Part shown: one piece after another, positions 7,263 through 17,469 of the stretch
Layout: each line of letters opens with the position of its first letter
How positions within the stretch are numbered: position 1 is the first letter of the stretch
NCBI GenBank assembly: GCA_034678805.1
Contig: JAXDBN010000213.1
Location: 1 to 33,278, forward strand
DNA from: PHAA01 sp034678805
GTDB taxonomy: Bacteria > Bacillota > Syntrophomonadia > Syntrophomonadales > Syntrophomonadaceae
Length of the DNA stretch: 33,278 nt
Direction of reading: 5' to 3'
Notes under the pieces: model-generated
Databases searched by the model: none
What the model was told of the DNA's origin: nothing
The model's input: the letters and a program-made list of their open reading frames with translations, nothing else
Made by a program: the position numbers and the translations under genes

Positions 7263-8006
7263 TTGTCATCTATAGAATCCAGCCATAATAATCTGACTGA
7301 TCAGAGCCAAGATCAATCATCCCAACATATTATTGAAAATGAAATGATTAGCTTGGACCGCTTGAACCTGTTGGCTGAAATGGCGGCAACCGTTGGCCAT
7401 GAAGTGCGTAATCCAATGACTGCAGTGCGGGGTTTTTTGCAAATGCTTCAGCTGAAGAATCCCACTGATGAAAATACTCCCTATTATAATTTAATGATCG
7501 AAGAATTGGACCGGGCTAACCAAATCATAGACGAGTTTTTAAGCATAGCCAGGCAACAGCAAGTGGATTTGAAACCAGGATCGATCAGCCATATTGTAGA
7601 ATCCCTGCAACCGTTGATACAAGCGCAGGCATTAATGAAAAACCTAAATCTGCTCATCCAGTGTGAATCATATGCAGAGGTTCGGCTGAATGAGAGCCAA
7701 ATTCGGCAAATGATTATAAATTTGGCCTGCAATGGACTGGAGGCAATGGTTCCGCCAGGAACTCTATCCATAGGTACTAAGCAGACTAAAACAGAGGTAA
7801 TATTATACGTCCATGATCAAGGCCCGGGAATAACGACCGAATTATTAGATAAGATCAGCGCTCCCTTTTTTACCACCAAAAATCAAGGAACCGGCCTCGG
7901 ATTACCGGTTTGCTATAATATTGCTGATCACCATAACGCCCATATAGATATCTCTACCGGATCGAAGGGAACAACTTTCTCCGTTCATTTCCCGCTTCCG
8001 ATTTAG
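7263..8006 (+). CDS. Soluble histidine kinase without a recognisable sensor domain
   Basis: A 247-residue protein with a HisKA dimerisation domain (phospho-acceptor His46 in GHEVRNPMTAVRGFLQML) and a HATPase_c domain: N-box NLACNGLEAM (153-162), G1 DQGPGI (185-190), G2 GTGLGLP (209-215). The first ~30 residues are Ser/Gln/Asn-rich and there is no membrane helix, PAS or GAF domain. It is therefore a cytosolic kinase resembling the catalytic half of sporulation-type kinases such as KinB. The TTG start at 7263 follows AGGAGAG at suitable spacing. No response regulator is adjacent, so it is an orphan; its input may come from a partner protein. Its stop codon overlaps that of addA on the other strand. 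Confidence 0.85.
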   Translation: MSSIESSHNNLTDQSQDQSSQHIIENEMISLDRLNLLAEMAATVGHEVRNPMTAVRGFLQMLQLKNPTDENTPYYNLMIEELDRANQIIDEFLSIARQQQVDLKPGSISHIVESLQPLIQAQALMKNLNLLIQCESYAEVRLNESQIRQMIINLACNGLEAMVPPGTLSIGTKQTKTEVILYVHDQGPGITTELLDKISAPFFTTKNQGTGLGLPVCYNIADHHNAHIDISTGSKGTTFSVHFPLPI

Positions 8007-11000
8007 TAAATTTTAACTGCCTCATCAATATCGAATAGATAAAGATAGCTCTCTTTGACTTTTTGCCCCAGAATTTTTTCTAGAGCAGTTTTGTATATTC
8101 CCACTTGGATTCGGTAATTACTTATCAGTTTTATTCGATTTACGGGAGTGATCCTGTCGGATTTGTAGTCCACCAGAACCAATTCATCTCCTTCCTGGAA
8201 ATATAAATCGACTACTCCCTGTACGAGTAACTGCTCCCCTTGCAGTTGGAGATCTGGAAACAGAAGAGTGGCGTCATAAAGTAGGTTAAAGGGTATCTCC
8301 CTCTCCTGCTGTTCCGCCGCTAATACTCTCTGTCCTAAAGGTGACTGAAAGAATCTTAAGATCCTTTTTAGATCCACCGCTTCAGCCTCCTTGGGAAGCA
8401 ATATTTCCCGCTTAACCAATTCTTCCAACTGTCTCTCAACTTCGCCTTCATTATCAACCCATTTAAGATCAAGGTGCTGCATCACCTTATGCAGAATTGT
8501 ACCTTTGGCGGCCCCGCCTACTATCAGCTCAGCACCGCCCTTTGTCTCCGAAACAAATTTAGGTTCCCGTTTAACAGGAACTGAATCCATCAATATACAG
8601 GTATCTTTTTTGCTCTGTAATTCTTTGATCTGGCTGACCGAAATCTTGGATGGGATGTTAATAGCGTCTGCGTACGGATAAATCCAGTCAAGACGAGCCG
8701 AAATGGCATCTCTAAGCACCAGGTTATCGTTCTGAAAGTAGTCCTGCAAGCGCTGTTCAAATTCGATATCAGCCTGCGCTGCCGATAAAGCTATCCCTTG
8801 TTCCAATTTTCCCACCACTCTGACAATCCACTTATAGGCTGCCTGCAACCTCAGATCCAGGGAAAACCCAGGATCCTTTTCTCTTAAGTTAGCTCCATCA
8901 GGATGATGGGCCACCACGGCTCCGATCCAATCCAGCATACTGCTCCCCCTTGCCACCTGGAAGGGGCTGGTGCCTTTGTTCCATTTCTTTATTTGATTAC
9001 TAAGAGCGGCGACAGTACCTATTAGGATCAGCTTATCTCGGGGACGGGTGCAGGCTACGTATAAAATCCGCATCTCCTCAGCTAAATTTTCGGTTAGTAT
9101 ACGGTTTTTCAAGGCGATGCGGGCAATTGTATCCCGGGTTACTCGGAGTTCAGGATCAACATAACGGGGTCCTATCCCGAGCTCTTTGTGAAACATCACC
9201 TTAGCCCTTGTGTCACTTAGATTGAACTTTCTTCCCAACCCGGCCAAAAATACTACCGGGAATTCCAGACCTTTGCTTTTGTGGATACTCATTATTCTAA
9301 CTACGTCTTCATTCTCACCTATAATCTTGGCCATGCCCATGTCACTGCTGCTGGATTCAAGTTTGTCGATAAATTTAAGGAAATGAAATAGTCCCTGCAG
9401 ACCAGATTTTTGATACTGTTGAGCCCGCTCAAGCAAAATTTGCAGATTGGCTTGTCTCTGTTGCCCCCCGGGCATAGCACCAACATAGTATAAATAACCA
9501 GTATCCAACAGTAATTTCCAGATCAATTCATCCATCGCCGAAACCCTTGATTCCTGGTTCCAATAATGGAGTTGGTCCATAAAAGCATGCAACCTGTCTG
9601 CTAAAGCATCATTATGATTGAGCATATATTCTTCTAACGCTTCAAAATAGGTTGATGCTGTGCTGTTGGCTCTGATAACCAGCAGGTCTTCAACCTTAAA
9701 TCTACCAATTGGTGAGCGAAGTACACTTAGCAGAGGTATGTCCTGCCGTTTATTATCTATCAACCGTAAGAGATTAACAATTATAGTGATCTCGGTAGTT
9801 TCGAAATATCCGCGGGCCACATCTGCGTAAACTGGAACGCCTGCTGCCATCAAGGTTTCATAATAGATATCAGCCTGCTGACGGGTAGCCCGCAGTAACA
9901 CTACTATATCCCGATACTCCAGGCGCCTGTAGGTCTCAGCTTTACTGTCATAGAAAAGCTGGCTATGCAGTTCATTTATTCGTGCCGCAACTACCTGGGC
10001 TTCAAATTCAATATCCCCTGGCGCCTCTTCGATGTCTTCCTGCGGGGGAAGGTTTTCTTCTTCCGGTTCCGCTTCGGTATCTATAGGCAGGATATTATTC
10101 TGCTTGTCTATTATAATTAGTTCCAGACTCTTGGTTTCTAATTCTTCATTAATATCTTCTGGAAGCTGGAGTCCATATTGCAAGAATGCGTCTTGGTTAT
10201 AATCCATTTCTCCGAAATGCTTAGTCATAATATGATGGAAAATATCATTTACCCCATCAATTATGGCCTTGCGACTGCGGTAATTATTGCATAAATCGAT
10301 TCGGCGTGTATGCTGGCTATCGTCCTGATTATAGGTTTCATATTTATGTAAGAACAAGCTGGGGTCAGCCAGCCGGAAGCGGTAGATACTCTGCTTTACG
10401 TCCCCTACCATAAAAATGTTATCCCGGCGTTTTATGAAATTAAGTATATTTTCCTGCACCAGGTTGCTGTCCTGATATTCATCCACAAAGATATACTTAA
10501 ATTGACTTCGATATTGGTCCGCAATCAGAGGTTCGGCAAGAATCTCAATGGCATAATGCTCCAGGTCATTGAAATCAGCCAGTCCTTTTTCGGTCTTATG
10601 TTCCCGGTATAAAAAATCAAATCTTTGCACCAAGTGATAAAGGTATCGCATTCCAGGGTACATGGCTTTCAAGTCATGATAGAAGTCTTCCATAGACAGG
10701 ATCAACATTTTGGCAGCCAGTTCTTTGATAACTTTTTTACCTTGATCTCGTAACTGCTGGACTGCCTCTTTCAGAATAGTGTTGGTGTTCTTCTCAACCC
10801 GGGCCAGTGTCTTATGCCTAACTAGGGCAAGCTGCTGATAAAATTCGATCATACCCAATTTTAGTTTCTCTCTCAAATCCTCGACTATCGTTAAATCATC
10901 ATCAAGAGCCCCCAGGTAAGCCACCGGTCCCCCAGGCCTTTTGGCTATAGTCTGGGCTTCTCTAAAAATCGAATCTAGCCCAGCCAGTTCGACGTCGATA

Positions 11001-11647
11001 TGTTTGATCAAACTTTGAATCCAGCTGCAATCGCTGAATTGGTCCTCTGACAGGTTAAATTCTTCTACCTTCTGCCGCAGCCATTGCAAGGGATAAGGCT
11101 GACTCTGGATAAAGTCGTGGGTGCGCAGGACCAAATCTCTTAAAGAAGTATCATCCTTACCCCCGGCATACATTTCTACCAGGTTTAGGAACTCGGGTGC
11201 CCCCTGTTCATATTCACTCTCGAATAATTCTTCTATTAATTCCAATTTTAATAATGCCATCTCCGTCGCATCACCTACTCGGAATGTGGGGCTGATGCCA
11301 ATAACATGAAAGTTTCTGCGCACCACTTCCATACAAAATGAATGCAGCGTGCTGATAGAAGCTCGGTTTAACAGGGTTACCTGTTGCCGCAAAAACTCTT
11401 CGCTTTCCATATCCTCATCCATAGCCTGCAGTAAGGCTGAGCTGATTCTGGATCTCATTTCGCCTGCCGCCGCTTGAGTAAAGGTTACAATCAGCATTTG
11501 GTCAATATCTATATGGTCTTGCCTGACCAAGCGGATTATGCGTTCAACGAGCACGGCAGTTTTGCCTGATCCTGCTGCCGCCGCCACCAACAGATCATGT
11601 TGACGGTCCATAATAGCTTCAATTTGCTGGTCAGCCCAATTGGCCAT
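8003..11647 (-). CDS. addA: AddA, helicase-nuclease subunit A of AddAB
   Basis: The 1214-residue protein is close to the length of Bacillus AddA (about 1230). It has a UvrD-like superfamily 1 helicase with Walker A AAAAGSGKT (22-30), Walker B FVDEYQDSN and motif IV-VI blocks such as GDVKQSIYRFR and VRIMSIHKSKGLEFPVV. The C-terminal RecB-type nuclease carries a His (GTILHKVMQ), an Asp (VQGVVDLYF) and DYKSD (1160-1164). AddAB resects DNA double-strand breaks to a Chi site and prepares the end for RecA. It is translated from the same mRNA as addB: the addB stop TAA and the addA ATG share one base (TAATG). No sbcCD genes follow, unlike in Bacillus. Confidence 0.97.
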   Translation of the reverse strand: MANWADQQIEAIMDRQHDLLVAAAAGSGKTAVLVERIIRLVRQDHIDIDQMLIVTFTQAAAGEMRSRISSALLQAMDEDMESEEFLRQQVTLLNRASISTLHSFCMEVVRRNFHVIGISPTFRVGDATEMALLKLELIEELFESEYEQGAPEFLNLVEMYAGGKDDTSLRDLVLRTHDFIQSQPYPLQWLRQKVEEFNLSEDQFSDCSWIQSLIKHIDVELAGLDSIFREAQTIAKRPGGPVAYLGALDDDLTIVEDLREKLKLGMIEFYQQLALVRHKTLARVEKNTNTILKEAVQQLRDQGKKVIKELAAKMLILSMEDFYHDLKAMYPGMRYLYHLVQRFDFLYREHKTEKGLADFNDLEHYAIEILAEPLIADQYRSQFKYIFVDEYQDSNLVQENILNFIKRRDNIFMVGDVKQSIYRFRLADPSLFLHKYETYNQDDSQHTRRIDLCNNYRSRKAIIDGVNDIFHHIMTKHFGEMDYNQDAFLQYGLQLPEDINEELETKSLELIIIDKQNNILPIDTEAEPEEENLPPQEDIEEAPGDIEFEAQVVAARINELHSQLFYDSKAETYRRLEYRDIVVLLRATRQQADIYYETLMAAGVPVYADVARGYFETTEITIIVNLLRLIDNKRQDIPLLSVLRSPIGRFKVEDLLVIRANSTASTYFEALEEYMLNHNDALADRLHAFMDQLHYWNQESRVSAMDELIWKLLLDTGYLYYVGAMPGGQQRQANLQILLERAQQYQKSGLQGLFHFLKFIDKLESSSSDMGMAKIIGENEDVVRIMSIHKSKGLEFPVVFLAGLGRKFNLSDTRAKVMFHKELGIGPRYVDPELRVTRDTIARIALKNRILTENLAEEMRILYVACTRPRDKLILIGTVAALSNQIKKWNKGTSPFQVARGSSMLDWIGAVVAHHPDGANLREKDPGFSLDLRLQAAYKWIVRVVGKLEQGIALSAAQADIEFEQRLQDYFQNDNLVLRDAISARLDWIYPYADAINIPSKISVSQIKELQSKKDTCILMDSVPVKREPKFVSETKGGAELIVGGAAKGTILHKVMQHLDLKWVDNEGEVERQLEELVKREILLPKEAEAVDLKRILRFFQSPLGQRVLAAEQQEREIPFNLLYDATLLFPDLQLQGEQLLVQGVVDLYFQEGDELVLVDYKSDRITPVNRIKLISNYRIQVGIYKTALEKILGQKVKESYLYLFDIDEAVKIY

Positions 11648-14600
11648 TATGATAACCCCCCATTTCTGCGGATACGGGCAATTACTTCATCGTTGCTTAA
11701 TTTAGCCAGGGACTTATACCGATTGTCAGTCAGAGCCCGATCAAACTGGCATATACCCTTATACTGGCAAAAACGGCAAGCAGTGTGATTACCCATTTTT
11801 ATTGGTTCAATTCTAACCTGCCCACTGTTTATCTCCCGGCCAATCCTGGTTATTAAGCCTTGAACATGAGCCAGCAGGGCCTGTAAATCATCTATGGTTA
11901 TAATTGACGAGTTTTTGGTGAATTCCCCGTCTTTCTTAACTCCCACCGGAATTACATCCGAACTGCCTTTGGGCAGGTCCCGATCCAATTTAGTGGCCAG
12001 ATATACGTCAGCTAGAACCAGACCTTGAAGTCTGAATTGCCTGGCGATTTCTTTCTCAATGTTTTCAATAATAGCTGACGTGGAGTCGATTAGAGGGTCG
12101 TCAATTCGGAAATAGAATATTCCGCCCGGTCTTAGATTGCCATTTCCCAATCCAGTTGCTCCTGCTAATACTGCCAGCAGATAGGTTATAAGTTGTAAAG
12201 ACAAGCCGTGAAATATATTGCTTAACTTAAAGTCTGGAATACCAGATTTATAATCTATGACTTTAATATATGTACCCTCATCAGTCTCGAGCAGATCTAC
12301 CCGATCGATACGTCCCTCCAGATATAGCTGCTGACCATTACCAAGTCTAATTTCAATCGCCGGAAATAACTGATTGGGGCCAAAGCCCACCTCAAACTGC
12401 TTGGGGATAAATTCGCCCTGTTGGAGCTGTTTAGTAAGAATCCAAGCTGCGCGCTGGCTGATTCTTTTCAAACGCTGGGCCAGGTACTGATAACGAGGAC
12501 TGCTGGCGTATATTCCGTTTCCTTGCACCGGCACCAAATGGTCCATGATGCTGTCGACCAGAAGATCGCACGTGTCTCTGTTTAAAGAGGTCCAGTCCCT
12601 GTTCTCGCGCTGTAACTGTCGAGCAAAATCACGCAGACAGGTATGAAAAAGTTCTCCTATATCTGGAGCTGCTACCTCGTATACCTTACGTTCCTGAGGT
12701 TTAAGTCCATAACGGATAAAGTGGGCAAACGGGCAGTTCACAAATTGTTCAAGGCGAGAAACACTGGCCCGCAGGGGCAGAGAGTATGCCTGTCCGGCCA
12801 ATTTGCAGCCCAGAGCACTGGCCTGGTTGCGGTGAAATAAGGCAGTACGCAGAGACTTGAGACTCGGCTGCCACTTGTCCTGGTTATGATACCACCAGTA
12901 AACATCTCCCCAAATATTATCTACTGGTTGAGAATCTGCCAACATACGCATATTTTCTACCAGGTACTTAAAAGTGCTTTGGGGGCTGCCTATCTGGTGC
13001 AATTCTATTTCCTCATGTTTGATCAAATCACTATGAATGGATATCCCCGGAAAAAGATTCTGTATGCGGTTGATAAGTATTGAAGGTCGTAGCGCTTTGC
13101 CTTCATTGTCGGCCAGAGCGTATGATAAACCCAAGTATTCGTTTGGCTTGCTCAATGCCGTGTAAATTAAGAATCTCTCTTCAACAGGTTTTCGAATTCT
13201 CTCAAAATCGAGCTCCAAACCCCAATCTTGCAGCATCTCCTTCTCAAATTCGGTTAATATGCCTTCTTCTGTTCCCGAAGATGGTATAAAACCGTCGTTC
13301 ACACCTAATACCAGCAGGCCTTTAATATCATGGCTTTTTGAACGCTGAATATCGCCGACCAGTACTTGGTCAATCGTAGTTGGGATAATTCCAATCTCCA
13401 GTGACTCAAAACCTGCCTCTAATAAATGCAAGTAATCCTTAAGGATTACCTGTTGATCACCTAAAATTTCTACCATCTGATCCAGAACTTCGAGAATGAT
13501 GTTCCATATTTGGGTATTTTCCCTGACAATATCGAGGCGTCCCTGTTGGTTCATCAGGCTTATCCAATTAGTCAGTCTTTCCGGAAGGCCGATTTCGACC
13601 AGGTAATCATAATGCGCCCTGCATATGGCAGTTATTGATTGTTTATTCTTTATCTTTCTTTCCAGATTTTTTAACGGTTCTATAATAATTCTCCGATATT
13701 TGTCTAATTGCCGAGATAATTCAGAACTTTCAACACAAATTTCTTGTTCCCAGCGCTCACCCTTAATTCCATATTGAAGTGCAAAATTCTCCACAATTTC
13801 TGCCTCGTTTTGATTAAGGCCACTAAAACCGGTCTTGAGAAATGTAAATATATCTTCATAGCGGTATCCTCGGCGGATTACCTCAACCGACGATAAGACC
13901 AGTTTGATGATGGAGTTGCCCATCAAGCTTCGCTTTTGGTCCATAAATGCGGGTATCCCGTACTCGTTAAACACCCTTTTAATTATCGGACCATAATTGT
14001 CAATGTCGTTGCAGACCACGGCCAGGTCGTGATAGCGCCAATCCCTTTCTCTTACCAGTTCAACTACCTGGGCGGCAGCGTATTCCACTTCGCTGTTACG
14101 GTTGGCAGCTGCGAAAATTTCAATATCTTTTGTATGGTGTTTATATTTCCGGGCCGGGTAAGCAAAAAGCTCCTTCTCGATATGCTGAATAGCTGGGTTT
14201 TTCCAACCAACCTCGTTTGATCGCCTAATACTTGTAATCTCTTCATTCACTCCTGAAGCCTTCGCTATTGTTCTCAATCGCTCCAGACTCTTTTTAGATA
14301 GACTAAACAATTCGCTATCACGACTTCCATTGCGGGGATCAACAGTAATACTAACAGTGATTTCTTTTACCACCTTGAGTATTTGGGCTAATATCTTTAG
14401 ACTTTGGGGTGAAAAGGTAGTAAAGCCGTCCACCCATAGATATGCATTGTGCAAAAATTTTGCTTCACCAATTCTTTGGCTGAGCAAGTTCAAATGGTCG
14501 TCTGCATCCAGGTATCTTCCTCTTAAATATTCACTGAACTGTTCGTATATCAATGCTATATCATGAATCTTCTGCTCTACGATCATCCCTTCCTGACCTA

Positions 14601-15030
14601 TAACGGTATCACGCAGTTGGTTCGGCGATATGTCCTGCCCTTTTAAGTCGGATATGAATTCACCCAAGCGGGTTATGAAACCCGATTGAGCAGCAGCCTT
14701 TTTGTAAATGGTAAGTTCCGAATTATGATTATCTACCATCCTTCTCAGTACCATATTTTTGCCCTGTTCGTTTAGCACGACCCGGGTCGCTCCGCCGACC
14801 TGATCAAATACCCGGTGAGCCAGACGGGTAAAACTTAATACTTCAATTTTGATAATTCCAGGAAGATTGCAACTTGTGATCAAATCCCATTCAGCCTGCA
14901 GTGTAAACTGTTCCGGTACCAGGAGAATCAGTTGCTCAGTTCCCCCCTCTAGAAGCCTTTTATGTATCTCATCCATAATTTGTCTGTTTTTACCAGAGCC
15001 AGTCCGGCCCAGGATAAAACGAATACCCAT
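11647..15030 (-). CDS. addB: AddB, helicase-nuclease subunit B with Fe-S cluster
   Basis: A 1127-residue protein with Walker A GRTGSGK (8-14) and a C-terminal RecB-type nuclease (FHTCL, EGRIDRVDLL, KVIDYKSG). The four Cys that bind the [4Fe-4S] staple in AddB are Cys766 (VNCPF) and C-x2-C-x5-C at 1085, 1088 and 1094 (CRFCQYKGIC). In the Bacillus enzyme the AddB helicase motor is degenerate and the nuclease cuts the 5' strand. The start is the ATG at 15030, preceded by GGAGGACTTATT; an in-frame upstream extension to 15081 lacks such a site and would precede the Walker strand with unrelated sequence. First gene of the addBA pair. Confidence 0.96.
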   Translation of the reverse strand: MGIRFILGRTGSGKNRQIMDEIHKRLLEGGTEQLILLVPEQFTLQAEWDLITSCNLPGIIKIEVLSFTRLAHRVFDQVGGATRVVLNEQGKNMVLRRMVDNHNSELTIYKKAAAQSGFITRLGEFISDLKGQDISPNQLRDTVIGQEGMIVEQKIHDIALIYEQFSEYLRGRYLDADDHLNLLSQRIGEAKFLHNAYLWVDGFTTFSPQSLKILAQILKVVKEITVSITVDPRNGSRDSELFSLSKKSLERLRTIAKASGVNEEITSIRRSNEVGWKNPAIQHIEKELFAYPARKYKHHTKDIEIFAAANRNSEVEYAAAQVVELVRERDWRYHDLAVVCNDIDNYGPIIKRVFNEYGIPAFMDQKRSLMGNSIIKLVLSSVEVIRRGYRYEDIFTFLKTGFSGLNQNEAEIVENFALQYGIKGERWEQEICVESSELSRQLDKYRRIIIEPLKNLERKIKNKQSITAICRAHYDYLVEIGLPERLTNWISLMNQQGRLDIVRENTQIWNIILEVLDQMVEILGDQQVILKDYLHLLEAGFESLEIGIIPTTIDQVLVGDIQRSKSHDIKGLLVLGVNDGFIPSSGTEEGILTEFEKEMLQDWGLELDFERIRKPVEERFLIYTALSKPNEYLGLSYALADNEGKALRPSILINRIQNLFPGISIHSDLIKHEEIELHQIGSPQSTFKYLVENMRMLADSQPVDNIWGDVYWWYHNQDKWQPSLKSLRTALFHRNQASALGCKLAGQAYSLPLRASVSRLEQFVNCPFAHFIRYGLKPQERKVYEVAAPDIGELFHTCLRDFARQLQRENRDWTSLNRDTCDLLVDSIMDHLVPVQGNGIYASSPRYQYLAQRLKRISQRAAWILTKQLQQGEFIPKQFEVGFGPNQLFPAIEIRLGNGQQLYLEGRIDRVDLLETDEGTYIKVIDYKSGIPDFKLSNIFHGLSLQLITYLLAVLAGATGLGNGNLRPGGIFYFRIDDPLIDSTSAIIENIEKEIARQFRLQGLVLADVYLATKLDRDLPKGSSDVIPVGVKKDGEFTKNSSIITIDDLQALLAHVQGLITRIGREINSGQVRIEPIKMGNHTACRFCQYKGICQFDRALTDNRYKSLAKLSNDEVIARIRRNGGLS

Positions 15031-15204
15031 AATAAGTCCTCCGGCACAAGGGCGTCTGTCAACTTTTGATGTGACAAACACTCATATTGCCTCTTATTTT
15101 ACCATTATTAATTATTGGGCAGGGATTTGTTAATTTTGTTAAAGGATATGGCAGGTTTATGTTGAAGATAACAAGCATAAGAGTTAAGGGAGAGGGTGTT
15201 TCCT

Positions 15205-15429
15205 ATGACCAAAAAACGTAAGTTTATGTTGTACCTATTGAAGTATTTATGGCTGATCGTGACAACCGTCTTTTATGTGATGTGGCTCTATACTCAATAC
15301 GGTTTCAACCTGGATAATATCATCGGCAATCGAAATGCCATGATATATGCCGGGGGCCTATTTATTTTATTGATAGGTTCCACGTCTTATGTTTTATATG
15401 TTATTAACCGCGCTCTATATAGAAAATAG
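15205..15429 (+). CDS. Small two-helix membrane protein
   Basis: A 74-residue protein with a basic N-terminus (MTKKRKF) and two membrane helices (about residues 12-30 and 47-67). The ATG at 15205 follows GGGAGAGGGTG at seven to nine bases; a GTG at 15196 lies inside that site. No family recognised. It is divergent from addB and closed by the terminator at 15511-15543. Confidence 0.65.
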   Translation: MTKKRKFMLYLLKYLWLIVTTVFYVMWLYTQYGFNLDNIIGNRNAMIYAGGLFILLIGSTSYVLYVINRALYRK

Positions 15430-15510
15430 CTTTCACAGCTGCTGGTTGGCTCAAGCATTGGTCAGCAGATAGAATGTATACTAAATTTACGGCCTTAGCC
15501 TATTTATGAT

Positions 15511-15545
15511 AATAAGCCTCCAGATTTGATCTGGAGGCTTATTGG
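15511..15545. terminator. Bidirectional terminator between the small membrane gene and the beta-oxidation operon
   Basis: A perfect 15-bp stem, AATAAGCCTCCAGAT with ATCTGGAGGCTTATT, has loop TTG. It closes the + strand gene ending at 15429 and the long minus-strand operon ending at 15582. Confidence 0.93.
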
Positions 15546-15581
15546 TATTAATAGACTGGGTTTTCAGTTGAAATACCAGAT

Positions 15582-17420
15582 TTAAATATAGTCGTACACT
15601 TCTACTGGTACATCAATGGCTGAGGAATCACCGTCAATTACAATCTCTGCAATTGACCAAACATTAGGTACCACGTTGTGCAAATAGTATTTTGCGGTAG
15701 CCACTTTACCGTTGTAGAATTTGTAATCAAAGTGGTCGGCGCCAACCTCTTCGGCTCGTTTGGCAGCTAAAACTGCCTGGTCCAGGATTTGACGACCGCA
15801 ATATAGCTGGGAAGTCGCAGTTAAGACCCGACGTGAGAACAGCGGGATTAAGGCAGGATTGCTTTGAGCATAGCCAGCCAGGGCTTTGAGCATATCCTGG
15901 AACGCTTTAAGAGCTTTGTCAAGAATTGCGAACTCTTTGCTTAAAACTGCATGGTCTTTGTTGTTGGCGCAGAAATCCACCATCTCCTGAAGGAATGCTC
16001 CAAATACGCTGCCGCCTTTCATCTGCATCTTGCGGCCTACCAAGTCCAGTGATTGTATGAAGTTGGTGCCTTCCCAAATCGAATAGATCTTGGAGTCCCG
16101 GGCGATTTGTTCTACGGGATATTCGGAACAGTATCCATAGCCTCCATAGGACTGTATAGCTTCAGAAATCAACCCCCATGATTCATCAGAAGGATAAGCT
16201 TTGCACAGCGGGGTGGTCATCTCGATTAAATCGGAAGCCGCTTTGCGAACAGCCGGATCAGGATCCCGGTGACGCTGGTCAAAGGCCAGGTAGGTCCTGT
16301 ACATCATAGCGCGGATGGCCTCAACATGGGATTTACCTAACATCAGGGTCCGTTTGATATCTTCGTGATTTATAATAGCTACCCGCCCGGCTTTTGGATT
16401 AGTAAATGCACGCCCTTGTACCCTTTCCTTGGCATTATCGCGTGCGTTAGCGAACGCGTTGATGATACAGGACAGGGCCATATGCCCGGTTTCCATGCGC
16501 GCCAGATTCATCATCTGGAACATCTGAGCCATACCCTCGCCTTTACCTTCATTTTCGCGAGGATCTTTGCCTAGCAGCCAACCCCGGCATTTACCGTTTT
16601 CACCTGCAGACAGGGAGGCAGTAACTGAGCCGTGCTGTCCCATTTTATGTTCAATCCCAGTGGTCAGGAAATCATTATCCTCCAGGCTGCCGTCATCGTT
16701 TACCCAATATTTAGGAACGGCAAACAGGGATATACCTCCGGTTCCGGGTTTGGCGCCTTCGATACGGGCCAGGAACAAATGAATGATGTTCTCGGCAAAG
16801 TCATTGTCACCGCCGGTAATAAATATCTTGTTCCCCTTGATATTGAAAATTCTAGGGTCATCGGTTGGATAAGCCTTGGATAATATATCTCCAACATCTG
16901 ATCCCGCACTTGGTTCGGTAAGGCACATAGTTCCCGACCAGGTACCGTCCATCATTTTCGGTAAAAACATGGCTTTCAGTTTATCATCACCAAAACTCTG
17001 AATCAGATCAGCAGAACCGGTAGTCAACAGAATATAGGGCATGAAAGTGGGGTTGGCTGCTCCGATTAGTTCCCAAACTGCCGAATGCAGCATGTCCGGC
17101 ATAACCATAGCGCCTTCGGAATTGTCAATATTGCTGGTACCCCATCCTTCGCTCTGCAGCTTCTGGAACAAGGGGCCGTAACTAGGCGGCAAAGTGACTT
17201 TACCATCTTTAAATACTACTGGATTAGTCTCATTCTCATTATTGGTGGGTTCGATGACTTCCTTGCACATTTTGAGAATTGGCATTAAAACTGATTTTAT
17301 GTCATCTCTGGAATAATAATCGGCAAATTGCGGATAATTGAATACTCCCTGGTTAGGCAGCCATTCGCCAATTATAAACTCAAAATCGCGGATGTTATTG
17401 ATTGCAAAATTAGATGCCAT
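15582..17420 (-). CDS. Acyl-CoA dehydrogenase, long (~600-residue) type
   Basis: A 612-residue FAD enzyme that oxidises acyl-CoA (probably butyryl-CoA) to the 2-enoyl-CoA. It shows the acyl-CoA dehydrogenase signatures MCLTEPSAGSD (flavin contact) and YGGYGYCSEYPVEQIARDSKI. The probable catalytic Glu is Glu450 in IWEGTNFIQ. It is about 230 residues longer than typical butyryl-CoA dehydrogenase, with extra N- and C-terminal segments as in the long bacterial group (DmdC/FadE-like). GGAGGTAACC precedes the ATG. It is last in the operon, 113 bases after thiolase with a strong hairpin in the gap. No etfAB genes are in the operon, so electrons must leave through a flavoprotein encoded elsewhere. 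Confidence 0.93.
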   Translation of the reverse strand: MASNFAINNIRDFEFIIGEWLPNQGVFNYPQFADYYSRDDIKSVLMPILKMCKEVIEPTNNENETNPVVFKDGKVTLPPSYGPLFQKLQSEGWGTSNIDNSEGAMVMPDMLHSAVWELIGAANPTFMPYILLTTGSADLIQSFGDDKLKAMFLPKMMDGTWSGTMCLTEPSAGSDVGDILSKAYPTDDPRIFNIKGNKIFITGGDNDFAENIIHLFLARIEGAKPGTGGISLFAVPKYWVNDDGSLEDNDFLTTGIEHKMGQHGSVTASLSAGENGKCRGWLLGKDPRENEGKGEGMAQMFQMMNLARMETGHMALSCIINAFANARDNAKERVQGRAFTNPKAGRVAIINHEDIKRTLMLGKSHVEAIRAMMYRTYLAFDQRHRDPDPAVRKAASDLIEMTTPLCKAYPSDESWGLISEAIQSYGGYGYCSEYPVEQIARDSKIYSIWEGTNFIQSLDLVGRKMQMKGGSVFGAFLQEMVDFCANNKDHAVLSKEFAILDKALKAFQDMLKALAGYAQSNPALIPLFSRRVLTATSQLYCGRQILDQAVLAAKRAEEVGADHFDYKFYNGKVATAKYYLHNVVPNVWSIAEIVIDGDSSAIDVPVEVYDYI

Positions 17421-17469
17421 TTTTAGGTTACCTCCGTTTCCTTCAATTGTTAACGGTAATCTCCCTCTT

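Noticed and set aside
15057..15062. Perfect TTGACA (-35) on the minus strand upstream of addB
   Set aside because: No -10-like hexamer lies 16-18 bases downstream; that stretch is GC-rich and contains the ribosome-binding site of addB.
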